Assembly: GCA_958295665.1 (NCBI GenBank)
Contig: OY282558.1
Span: forward strand, 37,717,045 to 37,781,044
DNA length: 64,000 nt
Reading direction: 5' to 3'
From: Tipula vernalis
Taxonomy: Eukaryota; Arthropoda; Insecta; Diptera; Tipulidae
Position numbers and translations under genes: made by a program. Below, piece by piece: positions 10,761-23,400 of the stretch. Positions within the stretch are counted from its first letter, which is position 1. Each line of letters starts with the position of its first letter. The notes below the pieces were generated by a model. That model was not told the origin of the DNA. It did not search any database and saw nothing but the letters and a program-made list of their open reading frames with translations.

Positions 10761-11265
10761 ATAAATAAATAACAAATTTTACTGTATAAAACCAATTAAA
10801 TAATTAATAAATGGAAACACAAAACATGATGCTTGGTTGTTTATTTTCTAAATAAAATTACCATCATTTCCTAGATGCTTTCCAAATGTCATTTTTATTC
10901 CCAACTTTTCAAAATAAAATAAAAAAAGTTACATCTGGCGTAAAATACGATAGCAAATTTATGAATTAATCAACTTTTTTGGATTTATTAAAATTATTTG
11001 CGGAATTATTTAGTGCACTTGTCATTATAAATTTCTTATTGAAATACGGTTATTATTTATTAGAGCGACGATGATAGTATTTGTATTTTTATCTTCGAGG
11101 TGTTCGCATTCGGATATCTCGCAAACCCTGGTTTAAGTACCACTGATATAAATAGCATAAATCCGAAAAAATTAATCACGTTGGCATGCAAATAATTTAA
11201 TTCTGTATGATAGGCCAAGCGCAGATAGTGGCCTGCTATAAAAATAATTTATATTTTCTCCTTAA
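10761..11265. other. No gene seen
   Basis: A/T-rich sequence between the inverted LTR pair and the next MITE. Nothing recognisable. Confidence 0.5.
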
Positions 11266-11268
11266 TAA

Positions 11269-11510
11269 AGCCTGTATTCAATGAGAAAAATTGACTGACA
11301 GTCAAAAAAAACGAAAAGAGAAAAATAGTCTGATGCCCATGCATATAAGAGACAAGGACATCGTTTTTTATTTTATTTTGTATTTAACAGAAAAATTGTT
11401 TTTCTATAAAATAAAAACCGTTGTCTTTGTCTCCTATATGGCGTATCAGATTATTTTTCTCTTTTCGTTTTTTTTGACTGTCAGTCAATTTTTCTCATGG
11501 AATACAGGCT
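11269..11510. mobile_element. MITE with ~100-bp terminal inverted repeats and TAA duplication
   Basis: 242-bp element whose ends are long inverted repeats: AGCCTGTATTC...TTGACTGACAGTC on the left is mirrored on the right, with matching internal segments (AAACGAAAAGAGAAAAATA and GAGACAAGGACA versus their complements). It is flanked by TAA at 11266-11268 and 11511-11513. A 3-bp TAA duplication fits the PIF/Harbinger type, an inference from the target site only. It has no coding capacity; open frames across it are by-products of its composition. Confidence 0.75.
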
Positions 11511-11513
11511 TAA

Positions 11514-14500
11514 TTGTTGCTATAAATTTATTATATTTTAGCCTCCATTACAGCCTACTGTTTAGAAATGTGTTTTTGAATCCTTACAGAATATTTGACA
11601 TACCGGCCACCGAAACCGTAACAACTGACAAATTCAGTATTAAAAATTGTAATATGAATACGAAAATTTATTATTTTTATGAAAAGTGTGCTTTGAAAAT
11701 ACATCAAAATTTTTTCTGACAAATCCTTCAGTTTGTAAGTTAATTTTCGCTCTATTAAGTGACAGCTGAACTGAACGAAAAGTTCTTAAAGATTCGCTGG
11801 TTAGTAGTAACAAACACTTTATATATATCGCGTTCTTTCTTAAAGTTGTTACTGATTCGCTGGTTCGTTCAATAGTTTGATAAAAAATGTAAAATGCGCA
11901 AACCAACCAAAAGTCAAGACATCCTTAGCGACAGAAAATATGGTAAAAGTATGTTATGTATATATTTAGTTTTACTCATTTTTTGTTACATTTATAGGCT
12001 CTTTTCAAACTTGAAACAATTGTGAACTATCAGCAGAGTGATCCGAACGATAAAATTCCTTTGATATGTGTCCACAATTCGCTCCATGCTATACTAACCG
12101 AACCGAATTAAGATCACCAAAACACAACTGGAAACATTTATGGAGGAACTATCAGTACAAGCGACACGAGCAATATAATTCATTTAAAAACATATTTCAC
12201 TTTTACTTCAAAATTTAACTCACAAGTAGAATGAAAAATCTTTAAAAAAAGCGAATCTATACATATAAATAGATAAATCTGGGTCTATCCGACTCCTCCA
12301 ACGACACTTTTCCAATAAAGCCAACCATTTACATTTTAGAAACATTTTCCGTTATTTTGGACACGCAAGGTCCTTAAAAGATGTCACGGCTTTGCTTAAA
12401 CTTGGAAATCCCTTCCCCAATAACACAATTGGTCACGACCATATAAATCATCTACTCTCATGCCGTATTCGCCATTTTTCATCTTCGATCATTGTCATTT
12501 AGATCCAGTTATACATCTCTAGTATACTGTTGAAAATCATTCAGAATTTAAATTACTCCGTTCAGAGGGCATCGACAAAGTTCAAAATTTCTTGTCCGGA
12601 AATTTGTGCCGTTTGTTCAGATCACAACATTATGTGAACAACGTGAGAATTGGTCGATATAATTCTTTACTCGGGGCTTCAGTCTGAACGGGGCATCGCT
12701 GTGGACCATTCGAGAATACAAAATAGTTAAACACAAACAATACAAAATATGAATTAACGTTAATTATCTTTTGTGACCGAATCCCACCTCCTTGCCATAT
12801 AGTATTTCATTATCTTTATCTCCAAGCGCCTTTCTCCAAAACTTGCTCCATTCGTATAGCGAGATATTCCATAGGCATTCCATAGTAATTTGCTACATAC
12901 GACCTTTAATAACAAACGACCATTTTGACACAGTGTAACATTTTCTACATTGATTTAGAAAGGTCTAATTTCGATGTCGATATTAAGTGTATTGCTTTCA
13001 ACCAATATGAGTTAGGTATTTTATTTGGTTAATGGCTAATCAAAGCAACAGCAAAAATTAACTAAATGTTGGCCTAATTTTTTTTTTCGTGTATTTTCTT
13101 GTAAATTCGACTCTTGTGGCAAGTATTGAAACTAAAAATTTGGTTAAGATTTGATTAACCATTAATTTTTTTTTTTTTTTTGGGTTAGCAATACAACTGT
13201 TGCATAAAAATTGTGTGGAGAGTGATACACAATTATTACAATTACATAAATTAATGTGCGGTTTATGAATTGCCAGGCGTCATTACCGTGGAAACATATT
13301 GTCTCTCCTTCATAATTTTTAATTTTGACGTGTAAAGGCAGTGATTAAAGTATAACACATAGACATCTTAAAAACCTCAGAAAATTGCAATTAAACCCAC
13401 ATTAGGAAAGGGTATCATTTCAAAACTCGTTTGTATATAGGAGTGCTCCAGTTTTCATACTCGTTTATATTGACAAATTTTCCTCGCTTGCTTTTCAACC
13501 TGCTATTACGTAATCAGAAAAAATTTATATCGCAATCTTTTTATATATGTATTAAACCCCCATAGGCCCTAGCTTATAATTACCTTAAATTTTAGTAATG
13601 TATTTTTATTCAATCAACAAGAATGTTACCTATACAAAAGCGTTGATTATTAACCGTTATTATTTAATTATATATACATATGTATACATATATTAAAATT
13701 AACCATCAAGAGGAAAACCAAATACTTAAATATGAGTTGCATGAATTATAAAAATAAATTTTCCTTTCTACCTTTCCCAACAACTACAACATACGAACGT
13801 ACCGTACATATGTTCAATGAATGCAAATAATGTAAGTTGGGTTGCTTTTATTCTCAAATGATTCGAAAAGTATATTTATATTTTGATTTTGTTGTTATTT
13901 TAACACGATAAAATTTCCAACCACCATGGTGCACACTAACAGCGACGAAAAAAAAAAAAAGTTTAATTTTTTAATATGAAAAGTAGATCAAGAAAATTCA
14001 TCAAACTTTTCCAGCGGTAATATATAAAAGACCCAAGAGAATTTTATATACGATTTTTACTCAGCAGTTTTTATTTTTACTTTTTCCTCCTGAAAGGCAG
14101 AAAATGGTTTTTAAAATTTACATTTTCACGGATGTCATGTGAACTTAGCGCAATATAATTTATTCTGAAAAAGTTTAATTATTAAAAATAAATGTTTGTG
14201 TGTCATCATTTAATAAATATTATCTATACAATTTCGAAATGTACACGTAAATTAAATTATTAATTTGGGTTAAAAGAGGCACCATCCGGATTTATGTCAT
14301 CGGAAATATGAAGCTATTATTATATTAGCTACTAATAAACACTGTTAGTTTATACTTTGTATTTCGGTGTTCTTAATGTTGGTAATTTTTCCAGTGAATC
14401 TAAGTCATATAGTAAAGGTTGGCCGTTTTAATTTTAAATATCATTTTTAAAAGGAACCGCGACAAAATATGTGTGTGTTAAGTTTAGCTCCTTTTAAGGA

Positions 14501-14887
14501 AAAATCATTCTTTGTTATTTAGTCGTTACCCAAATTTAGTTAGATATTTTGTGGGTTCATTCTGACAAAATAATTTGGCAAAACTACATATTTATGAGTA
14601 AAACTCACTAACGTGTTGTTGTAAAATTAATCTCCTATTTAGAGTTTTAAAATTAGTGTTTGTTTTAAGCTAACTCCGAAATATGAATTAGCTTTACGTC
14701 TCCATTGTAAGTAAATTGAACAATAAATGAATAAAAGAATTTTTTGAAAGTAACACTTAAGAACTGGGTTATTCGGTTCCTTATTAAGCAAAACTACCTC
14801 TGTAATACGTCGGAGTAGTTAAACATATTAAGGAAATAATAATAAGACTGTAAAAATGTGTTAAAAAAACGATTTTGCATAAAATGC
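11514..14887. other. Long stretch without recognisable gene
   Basis: No conserved reading frame on either strand. Near 11790-11870 GATTCGCTGGTT occurs twice, 60 bp apart, and poly(T) runs occur near 13080 and 13170. Otherwise featureless A/T-rich sequence. Confidence 0.5.
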
Positions 14888-15176
14888 AATAAACACTTTA
14901 AATATAGACTAAATCCACCTATAAACAGTTTCAGAAGAATTTTTTTAAAATAAATTAAATAAAACAAAAAGACTAATTAATTTTATTTTAAAGAATTTGC
15001 AGAATGCATTTCGATGTGGTTGCACATCATCTTCAGTTACGTTTTTCGTCACTAATATTCATTCTGCATATAGTTTAAAACAAAATTAATTAGTATTTGT
15101 ATTTTAATTAATTTATTTTAAAAATTCTTCTGAAACTGTATATTAGTGGTTTTAGTCTACATTTAACGTGTTTATT
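14888..15176. mobile_element. MITE / foldback element, 289 bp
   Basis: Almost the whole element is an inverted repeat: AATAAACAC...AGACTAAATCCACC and ACAGTTTCAGAAGAATTTTT on the left are mirrored by AAATTCTTCTGAAACTGT and GTGTTTATT on the right, with GCAGAATG / CATTCTGC close to the centre. The central loop (15009-15036, minus strand) carries a short hairpin CTGAAGAT-GATGTG-CAAC-CACATC-GAAA that recurs in another form in the palindrome at 52.9 kb. No target duplication is certain. Confidence 0.7.
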
Positions 15177-16769
15177 ATTTAATCAGTTTCACGGTTAAAG
15201 TATTTCAAAATTTTGAAAAAATTATTTAATTTTATATAACAAAAAATTTCAAAAAATTCACCTTAATTAAATATTTGTTAATTAAAAAATACCAAAAAAA
15301 ATAAAACTATGTCAATTATTTACCAAAATGATTGTAACTCGATGGTTGATTATCGAGATCGGTTTTTTACCCTACAGTTCTGCTCCTAATCTACCTGTTC
15401 TGCTCCTAATCTAATCTATTCGGAAATAAATACCAAGCTTAACCGACCCAGCATACATTGCTAGGATATACGGTTACACCCTACATACAGTTGTACAGGC
15501 TGACCGCGAATTCCAATGGATGATACCATTACGATTCGTATTTATAAAATTCACTGTTCATTCAGAAATTGAAAAATATTTTATTATTATGCGTTATAAA
15601 AAAATCAACAATAAATTAAAATTAAAAATTAATTTAAAAAAATTAAAATATAATATTTGAAATTAATATAATAATAATAAAAATCAAAAATTAAATTACA
15701 ACGGTAGTTTACAATTAATTAATAAAAAACAGAGGATTACACAAACCAACTCCACTGGCAAAAATGCAATTATTTAGTATTTTGCACCGTTTTTTCGGTA
15801 TCAATATGTTTTAGTTTCAACCAATTTTCCAGAAACCCCCTCATGTTTTGTGTTCCAAAAAGTGTCCATTAAACAAAATGTAAAAATCTGTACTCGCGAT
15901 CCCCAGGGACCGAGCTCTGGAAGTACTAATTAAATATTTACTATGACAACCTCTAGTTTTAACATGAAAGTTGGATGACCCTTGAATTCCGTACTCCAAT
16001 ACGGAATCACCGATACGGTCAAATATTCTAACACCAAAAATATGTCACTGCAAATCATAAGGTATAACATTTGGTGCTTACCCTCGACGATTGATGGTTA
16101 ATCCAATGAAGTCTGACTATTTTGGCACGAACTAAGGGACCTATGTATTTTTTCTGTGCCAGAACAATCAGAATTCCAGCGAAATTTTAATACTACTATA
16201 CATATTTTAATGAAAACTGCGTCCCTAATGCTGAATATCATGTTTGATAAGTATTATTTTACATCAAACTAAAATAATTATATTAAATAAAAGCAAATAA
16301 AAATCTGTACATAGCAAAATGTATTTTTGTTACGCCGAATATTTATTGATGGTCAAATAGTGCCACGATGGGAGCGAGCTAGTTACATCAATGCATACAG
16401 AGTAGCCAAAGCTTCATTTGTAAATTATTTCAATTGGTAATTATATTTTTTTTTTGTTTGTTAGATTAGTAAACACAATTTTTGTTTGTACTATGACTGC
16501 TCGGCGATGGCTTTAGTTGTCCTAACCTAACATATATATACGTTGACTGCTGTACCCGGTAAGAAAGCGTTCCGGCATAACTGATGCTCAGTGACCCGAC
16601 TCTTACGTTACAACCTTCATAGCCCATCTTAATCAAATAATGAAAAGTCCACTAACGACGTTCAAGCCCGTTACTTTATTTATCCGTTGTGCTTTTGTGC
16701 CTTCTGTAATGAGCATGATCATGCAAACCCAGTTTGCAGAAAGAGGAATGATAGGAGCCTGTATATGTG
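15177..16769. other. No gene recognised
   Basis: A/T-rich, with a short tandem duplication of CTGTTCTGCTCCTAATCT-like text at 15376-15415. The stretch 15880-16150 has a somewhat higher G+C content and may be old transposon sequence, but no frame there is recognisable. Confidence 0.4.
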
Positions 16770-16771
16770 TA

Positions 16772-16858
16772 TGTTACGGTTAAAGTGATAAATCCGGATA
16801 TTATGTATAATCTTCGGTTATTTTCGGTTATTGCAAATATATCACTTTGACCGTAACA
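16772..16858. mobile_element. Very short TIR element (87 bp) at TA
   Basis: Inverted repeats TGTTACGGTTAAAGTGATA (left) and TATCACTTTGACCGTAACA (right) surround a 50-bp centre, and the unit is bounded by TA on both sides (16770-16771, 16859-16860). TA duplication suggests a Tc1/mariner-type MITE. Too small to code for anything. Confidence 0.6.
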
Positions 16859-16860
16859 TA

Positions 16861-17823
16861 TACAACATGATTTGTTGACTCAGTCAGATACATCAAGAAA
16901 CCACCGGATTATCTGTCAAAGAAAATTAAACACCCATCTAAACTGCTGGTGCTTGTAAGTCATTTAAAGTAGGGAAAATGCGAACATTTATGAAGTATAC
17001 TCATGCCCTAAAGTAGCATAATTTAAACGTTACATTTTCCAATTAATACCATTTTGTCATTTTGATATAGATAATGGGACAATAACTTAAGGTTGATTTA
17101 TTATATAGTTTTCTTCCATTTTCAGAGAATTTATCCATAAACAAATGTACTTTTATGAACTATTTTAGTATAGATTCAACCTAATTTGTTAGCCAAAACA
17201 AATGAGTCATGAATTATGAGTCGCTTCTATCTTCTTCTGTTTCGTTTGATATGAAAACCTCATAATTCGAAAAAATGGACTTGATTACTGACCTCTTAGA
17301 ATTTTTCTCGATTTTTATAGTAGCCACATTTCTTCAGCCCAAGCCATATGATCAAATCAAAGTTTACCAAAATCAAGTTCTTTTAAAAAAAAATCAACTT
17401 ATTTGCGATTTTCCCGTATGCTCTTCAAAATGTGTTAAATAAATAAAACTACCCTTAATCCACTTAGAACTGACCCCCCGAATTCACATATACAATTAAT
17501 TTAATTTAACCATTTATCCAACCTCAGTCCCGTAAATACTCGAAATTTTAGAAAAAAAAAACTGTTTGGGGAGCTCCTACATCCAAGGCTTTCCCTTTTC
17601 GAAAATACTACGCAAACCTGCTCATTATGGTATGAAACCCCTTTATTCAAAGTTTGAATTTGGTTGCATAAACTTTGTGGAAACGTGTGTAAACAGCATA
17701 CGCACAGACAGAGAGATTTTCATTTGTATTAGCATAAATAACTAATATCATAATTAAAAGTCACTTGATAATCTGAATATTTTGTTAAATTAATCACGAG
17801 CTTTATTGTAATTAATTATCACC
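16861..17823. other. No gene recognised
   Basis: A/T-rich flank of the piggyBac element. No conserved frame or repeat seen. Confidence 0.5.
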
Positions 17824-18376
17824 TTAACCCTTGTGGAGACTAATGGGCCTAACCAGGCCCTTTTTCAAATTTCTGCCATTGCTTGCACACTTTGCAAACA
17901 CCAGTGGTCATCATATTCCGTTACATCATTCACACACCGTTCTTAAACAAATTTCTGAACAGAATGAATTAAACATCTTAGAGAGGAATGAGTTTTAGGG
18001 AATTTTTAAAATCTAACCATATTGGTTACCAAAGGGTTTAGCCAGACCCCATATATTATTAATAGGAAAATGTACTGATTTTGTTTGTTCAGAGATGAAA
18101 TGCACTAATTCTTTTATTTATAAATATTTTTATCTGTATTGTAAATGAGTACCGTTATTTCGTTTTCAAAATTCTCGTGCCATTATTTGTACACGTGTCA
18201 TATCGAAAGCAAGTGTTGCAGCAAGAGTAATAAATTTATGTGTTTTGATAGTTTTTCGAGTTTATGTGTGCAGTTAGTAGTTAATTTACATAATTTAGTT
18301 TATAATCAGTGAGTGATATTCCATTTTTTGATTCAATGAAAAGTGTTTTTTGCGTTATTACGGTTTTTGTAAAAGA

Positions 18377-20238
18377 ATGAACCAATTTGGCGAACATGTT
18401 GATGAGGTCGAAATAGTGTTTCAGACATGTTCACGCCCGATCCTAAATTTTAATGAACGGATCGTGAACGTGAACAAAGCAACAAATAGATTATGATGAG
18501 GACCCTTTCGCAGTTGACGACGATGAAGACGAAGATGAAGATTATTTGCCAAATGAGGACGATACATCAGACATTGAATCAGAGTAAGAAATCGAGGTAC
18601 AACTGGAGTATGATAGTGATGATGAAGAAAACGAAGTACAATCGACTGTTGGAATGCAGCCAGTAGTCGAACTACAGCCGGCAAATGAAAATCAATCAGA
18701 AATGCAAGAAGTATTGACCGATTTGAATACACAATATTTTGTCGGAAAAGACGGAACCAAATGGAATAAATCACCACCACCAACTGGACGTACACGCCTT
18801 CATAACATTATGCGGTTTACCGGAGGCCCTGTTCAGAAGTATTCAAAAAGTTTTTTACGCCAAATATCGTGTTTATTATCGTGAATGAAACAAATCGATA
18901 TGCTAATAGCAAAATACACCAATGGAATACAAATAATCCAGGCAAAAAGCAAAAAGTGTGGAAGGCGTTAACGGAGGTTGAACGGAATGCATTCATTGGT
19001 ATCCTTGTAGCGGCTGGTCTAAGTCATAACAATCTTCAACACGCATCTGTTCTCTGGAAAATAATGAGCTTACCAATTTTTAGAGCTACAACGTCATACA
19101 AACGATTTGTTTCTTTATCACGATTTTTGCGGTTTGATGATAACCGTACTCGCGAACTACGCTTTCTAAATGAAAATTTAGAAAAAAATTATCGTCCCCA
19201 TAGCGATATCACCATTGATGAACAGCTGTTTCCATATCGTGGCAGGACCAAGTTCAGTCAATATATCGGGTTAAAGTCTGATGGACATGCGACGCTAAAA
19301 CACATTATCCATTGCAGCGAAACATTTATACCGGTATAGATCTAGATGTAGGTCGGGCTGTAGACCAAGGAGAAACTGAGTTGATGCGTTTGGCTTCCAA
19401 ATATGCAAATTCGGGCAAAAGGATCGTAGCTGATAATTTTTTCACAACACTACAAGGATGTAAACGGCTAATGAATATTGGACTAGGGTATGTTGGCACC
19501 CTTCGAAGTAATAACAGATGTGTTCCGCCAGAAATGAAAAAACATCCCTGTCGCCCTAGACATTTAACAGAATTTGGCTTTCTCGAAAACTGAGTTGCAA
19601 TAATATCTTACGCGCTAAAAACAAAATAAAGGCGTGATTATTCTATCGAAATTGAACTACGATAAAAATGTAGTAGGTGAATTACAAAAGCCAGAAGCGA
19701 TTTTGTACTATAATAAATCAAAATGTGGAGTCGATGTTATAGACCAAATGCACAGCCATTATAGTACCAAAAGGCGAACAAAACGATGGTCTTTGGCCTT
19801 TTTTTATAATATGGTTGATGTAATGGCGTTGGCCAGTTATATCATTTGCAAAGAGATAGACCATTTCAAACATACAGATGCACGGAGAAAATTTATGTTC
19901 TCTTTATCAGAAGCTCTAGTTTGTCCCCAAATTGAATTGCGCTGTAACAATCGGCAAGTGATAAAACATTTCGTCTGCCGATCAGCAATAGATGCATTTT
20001 TGGGTGGCCCATTATTGGTAAGAATTCGAAATTCAAATATTTATTATTTCAAAGAACTATAAGTTATACATTTATGTTTCAGACAACAACACAATTTGTC
20101 GCCAGTGCCAGCGGTGCTGACGTTATGGGAAAGAGAAAAGACTGCCGATTGTGTCATGTAGATGATAAGGTCCGCCGCAAAACTCAATACTACTGCGAGA
20201 AATGTTTGGTCCCTGTACACCAGCAACACTCAAAATAA
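18377..20238 (+). pseudogene. piggyBac transposase (DDE_Tnp_1_7 type), multiply frameshifted, one intron
   Basis: Cut-and-paste transposase. It starts at the ATG at 18377 and changes frame near 18480 into a very acidic segment (DDDEDEDEDYLPNEDD) containing a TAA. It then passes through 18654-18884, 18869-19339, 19312-19593 and 19634 onward. The three catalytic Asp are all visible: ITIDEQLFPYRGRTKF (about 19215), IVADNFFTT (about 19430) and CGVDVIDQMHSHY (about 19730). Sequence appears lost between the first two Asp around 19315. A clean GT-AG intron (20018-20082) joins in frame to a last exon encoding a C-terminal cysteine-rich domain (CRLCHVDDKV...YYCEKCLVPVHQQH), the piggyBac DNA-binding finger, ending at TAA 20236-20238. 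AATAAA signals follow at about 20245-20265. Confidence 0.85.
20018..20082 (+). other. Intron in piggyBac transposase
   Basis: The donor is TTG|GTAAGA and the acceptor TTATGTTTCAG|ACA. Removing these 65 bp keeps the frame (phase 0) from the GGPLL segment into the cysteine-rich C-terminus. The unspliced frame instead ends at 20060-20062. Confidence 0.6.
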
Positions 20239-20499
20239 CAGAAATAAATATAATAAATAAAATAAAATCTACATTTAATTAACTATTTGAAATTTATTAA
20301 TTTACCTCCCTTTATTAATATTACGTACTTACTATTTTATTATAACATGCTAATTTTAATCAAAAGTAATGAAATACAATCACAAACCCCAATAATATCA
20401 AATAATTACTTATATAAGCTCATAAAAATATGTATGGGTCTGGCTGGGCCCTTTGGTAACCAAAGTGCAAAAAACAACAATGGTTGACACAAGGGTTAA

Positions 20500-23400
20500 T
20501 AATTTTTTACAGTTTTTCTCACCACCACCAGGACATTCGTATGAATTTTATTAGTTTCAATAAATCACGTTAGCCTACAAATAATTTATTTTGTGAACTG
20601 TTAACCTTATAGAAATGTAAATATGAAAGAAATTGTTTTCCATGGATAAAGAGATAAAAGTGAATTCCCTTAAACTATCAGAAAATTATCGATTGCATTA
20701 ATACAAAATATAATAAATAAATGAATTACCTGGAAAACTATTGAAAAACTTTCCTACCATATAATTAAATGATGAAATTTAAGAAAAAACAGACTTCTAC
20801 GAGTATATGAAGAGCAAAACTATTCAACAACTACTAACCCTAAGAAATTAATTGAAAAATGTTTTGTAATATAAATTTTTGGTTTACTTACGTATTATGT
20901 TCGTCTAATATGAGTAAATAAGATTAAACTGCAAGAACTAAACAATCAAGAGGTATGTAAATATTAATATGAACATTTTTAGAATATTTTCAATTTTATT
21001 GGGGAAGTATGCTCTGGGATGCAAAATCTGTATTAAGGTAGAGACAAAATTTCTAAAATTGTGTCAGGAAATAAAACTCATTTAATTTTCTGTGCTTCCC
21101 TTACCTTAAAAGAATCGTGTGCCCTCGACAGTGTTTAAACAGAGAGAGAGAGAGAGAGAACAACTTATCGCACAAAATTATTATCAGTTTCTTTAAAAAA
21201 ATATCGATTTTTCTTAATTTTCTTATTTTTATTTTGTTATTTTTTTTTATCTTGTCTTAAGACAAGATTAATAGTATTTATGTAAGCGGGTGGTATAACC
21301 ATTAAAAATGTATTTATAGGGCTACATCGAATTGTACAAAAATAACTATAAAATTACGGTTTCAATGACACCCTTTACACTTAACAATTTATCGTTAGTA
21401 CAACGTTTTTGGAGAAAGCAAAAAACTTTTATTTACACTATCAACAACCAACCATTGCATCATCAGTGAAGAAACGAAGAAACGAGATAGAAATGTACCA
21501 CCCCCACAAGAAATGTTTACTAAAAAAACAAACATTTTTTTTACGGGTGCGGTGCGGTAAAAGTTTAAGTTTTATGTTGAAAAATTTATAGTTTCGATTA
21601 TGTTGAGATTAGTTATTGTTCAATTTTTATAAAATTTTATAGATTTTTCATTTTAATGGAAAGGAGTACGGTACGATAGATGAACATAATATTAATAATT
21701 TTATGACTTGAAAGTTTATTTAATAGCTTTTTTATTAAACATATTTATTATTGTTGTTTTTATATGTATATGTACACTGAAAGTTTGATGAATAGATTTT
21801 TTTTTAAGTTAATATGTCAATTTTAAGGTTTTCTTTTTAAAATATTTTGATAAAAAAAACCCAAGTTATGCTTTTATATAAACATGAAAATTTTATAACA
21901 AGAACACGTAATGATGAATCGGAGTCGAAGCAGTCAATTGAGATAAGAAAATTTGTTGGATGTTGTTTAATATCAACTTTATAAAAAACGTGTAAAAACT
22001 TGCACGATGGGCAAAAAGCGTGAAGCCTAATTAAGTTGAACTTACTGACTGTATTAAATTAATATTAAAATTTCGATTTCCTCGCTATAGGTACCTATGA
22101 ATATAATACAATGTTTACTTAGAACATAAACTGTATATAATTTTGAACATCATAGGAATCAGAAATAACTTTTATTTTACCAAAATTAAAACAGCCAACC
22201 AAAACGCAAGAATAAAAAAAAACTTTAGCTGAATTCGATAACATATTTTAAAATTCATAAAAGCAAACTTGTATTTATTTATAAAATATACACACAGCAA
22301 TACAGGATACTGTGTATGTTTGTTTCTGAATCAGGGCATTCATTTTTATTTCACAACTCCACACAAAATTTTATTTCTCATGCTTTTTAGATTCTGCGAA
22401 CTATGTATAGCAGCTCGTACAGAGTATACCATCAGAAAAATATGTTTGTTCACATTTTTTTTTACTCGTGCACTCATATTGTATTTGCCTCGCAAAAATA
22501 TTCTCGAAATGAAATGATGTATAAATAAATGAAAAAAAAACGAAACTTTTATCAATTCGATAATGAAAAAAAAAAAAAATTAATGGTAAAACGATACATA
22601 ACACAATTATGTATACAAGTTGAATAAAAAAGCACAAAAAATACAAATAAAAGTTTCCCTGTTAACGAAACTTTAAGCTTTAAATTTCAAGCCTGTAAAT
22701 AAAGATATTTTCTCGAACCAAGTAAGGTAAACGAGGAGGTACTACAAAAAAATAAGTTGTTACCTTTTATCGATCGCGATCAATTACGGTTGCAAAATAA
22801 TAAAAAAAAACAATTTTCCAACATGGAAAGTTTTCTTCAAATTAAAAAGTAAATTTTATTTCAAAAGTACAATATTAAAACGAAGAAATGAGAAAATTGC
22901 GTTTTGTAAGCGAAATTGTGTAAATACAATTTTATTAATTTTGTCACTATGCAAAAGGTCATAAATAGCAATAAATACATTTACTTTGTTTATTTGCTGA
23001 ATAGTTTAGTTAAAATAAAATTAAATCTTAATTTATGAGCCATTATTTGTTACACTTCGTAGAATGAATAAGACACATAAGTACCGTAGATTCAAATTAC
23101 ATAAAAACTTAAAAGGACTTTCGCATTTCATTTATTTCGTAACAGAATTATGTGTACACAATAAAACAGAGAATATAAAGTAAAATGACAAAAGAAAATG
23201 TATGTACACAAGAACGCTAGTCGATGGTACTTCGGCTTGAGGAGCTAAATAGAAAAGAAAATGTGTACATAAAAAGGATGAAATCTTAGAAGCACAAAAA
23301 AATAATTTTCATTTTCTCCGTCTTTTGTTAATATAATTTATTAATTTGAATAAGAAAATCTATCTTAATTTGCTTTTCATTTCTGAGTTGATTTAGGTGT

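Larger units (their letters stand above)
17828..20495 (+). mobile_element. piggyBac transposon, complete ends, degenerate transposase
   Basis: 2668-bp element with TTAA at both flanks (17824-17827, 20496-20499) and terminal inverted repeats starting CCCTTGTG and ending CACAAGGG. Subterminal inverted repeats follow: TTGGTTACCAAAGGGTTTAG near 18024 is mirrored by CTTTGGTAACCAAAGTG near 20450, and both neighbour GCCAGACCC / GGGTCTGGC text. Such asymmetric subterminal repeats are typical transposase-binding regions in the family. It carries one transposase gene on the plus strand with several frameshifts and stops, so it cannot mobilise itself, although its ends look usable in trans. Confidence 0.9.

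Noticed and set aside
11291..11719. 142-codon plus-strand frame
   Set aside because: Most of it spans the MITE at 11269-11510, and its two halves mirror the inverted repeats; no protein similarity.
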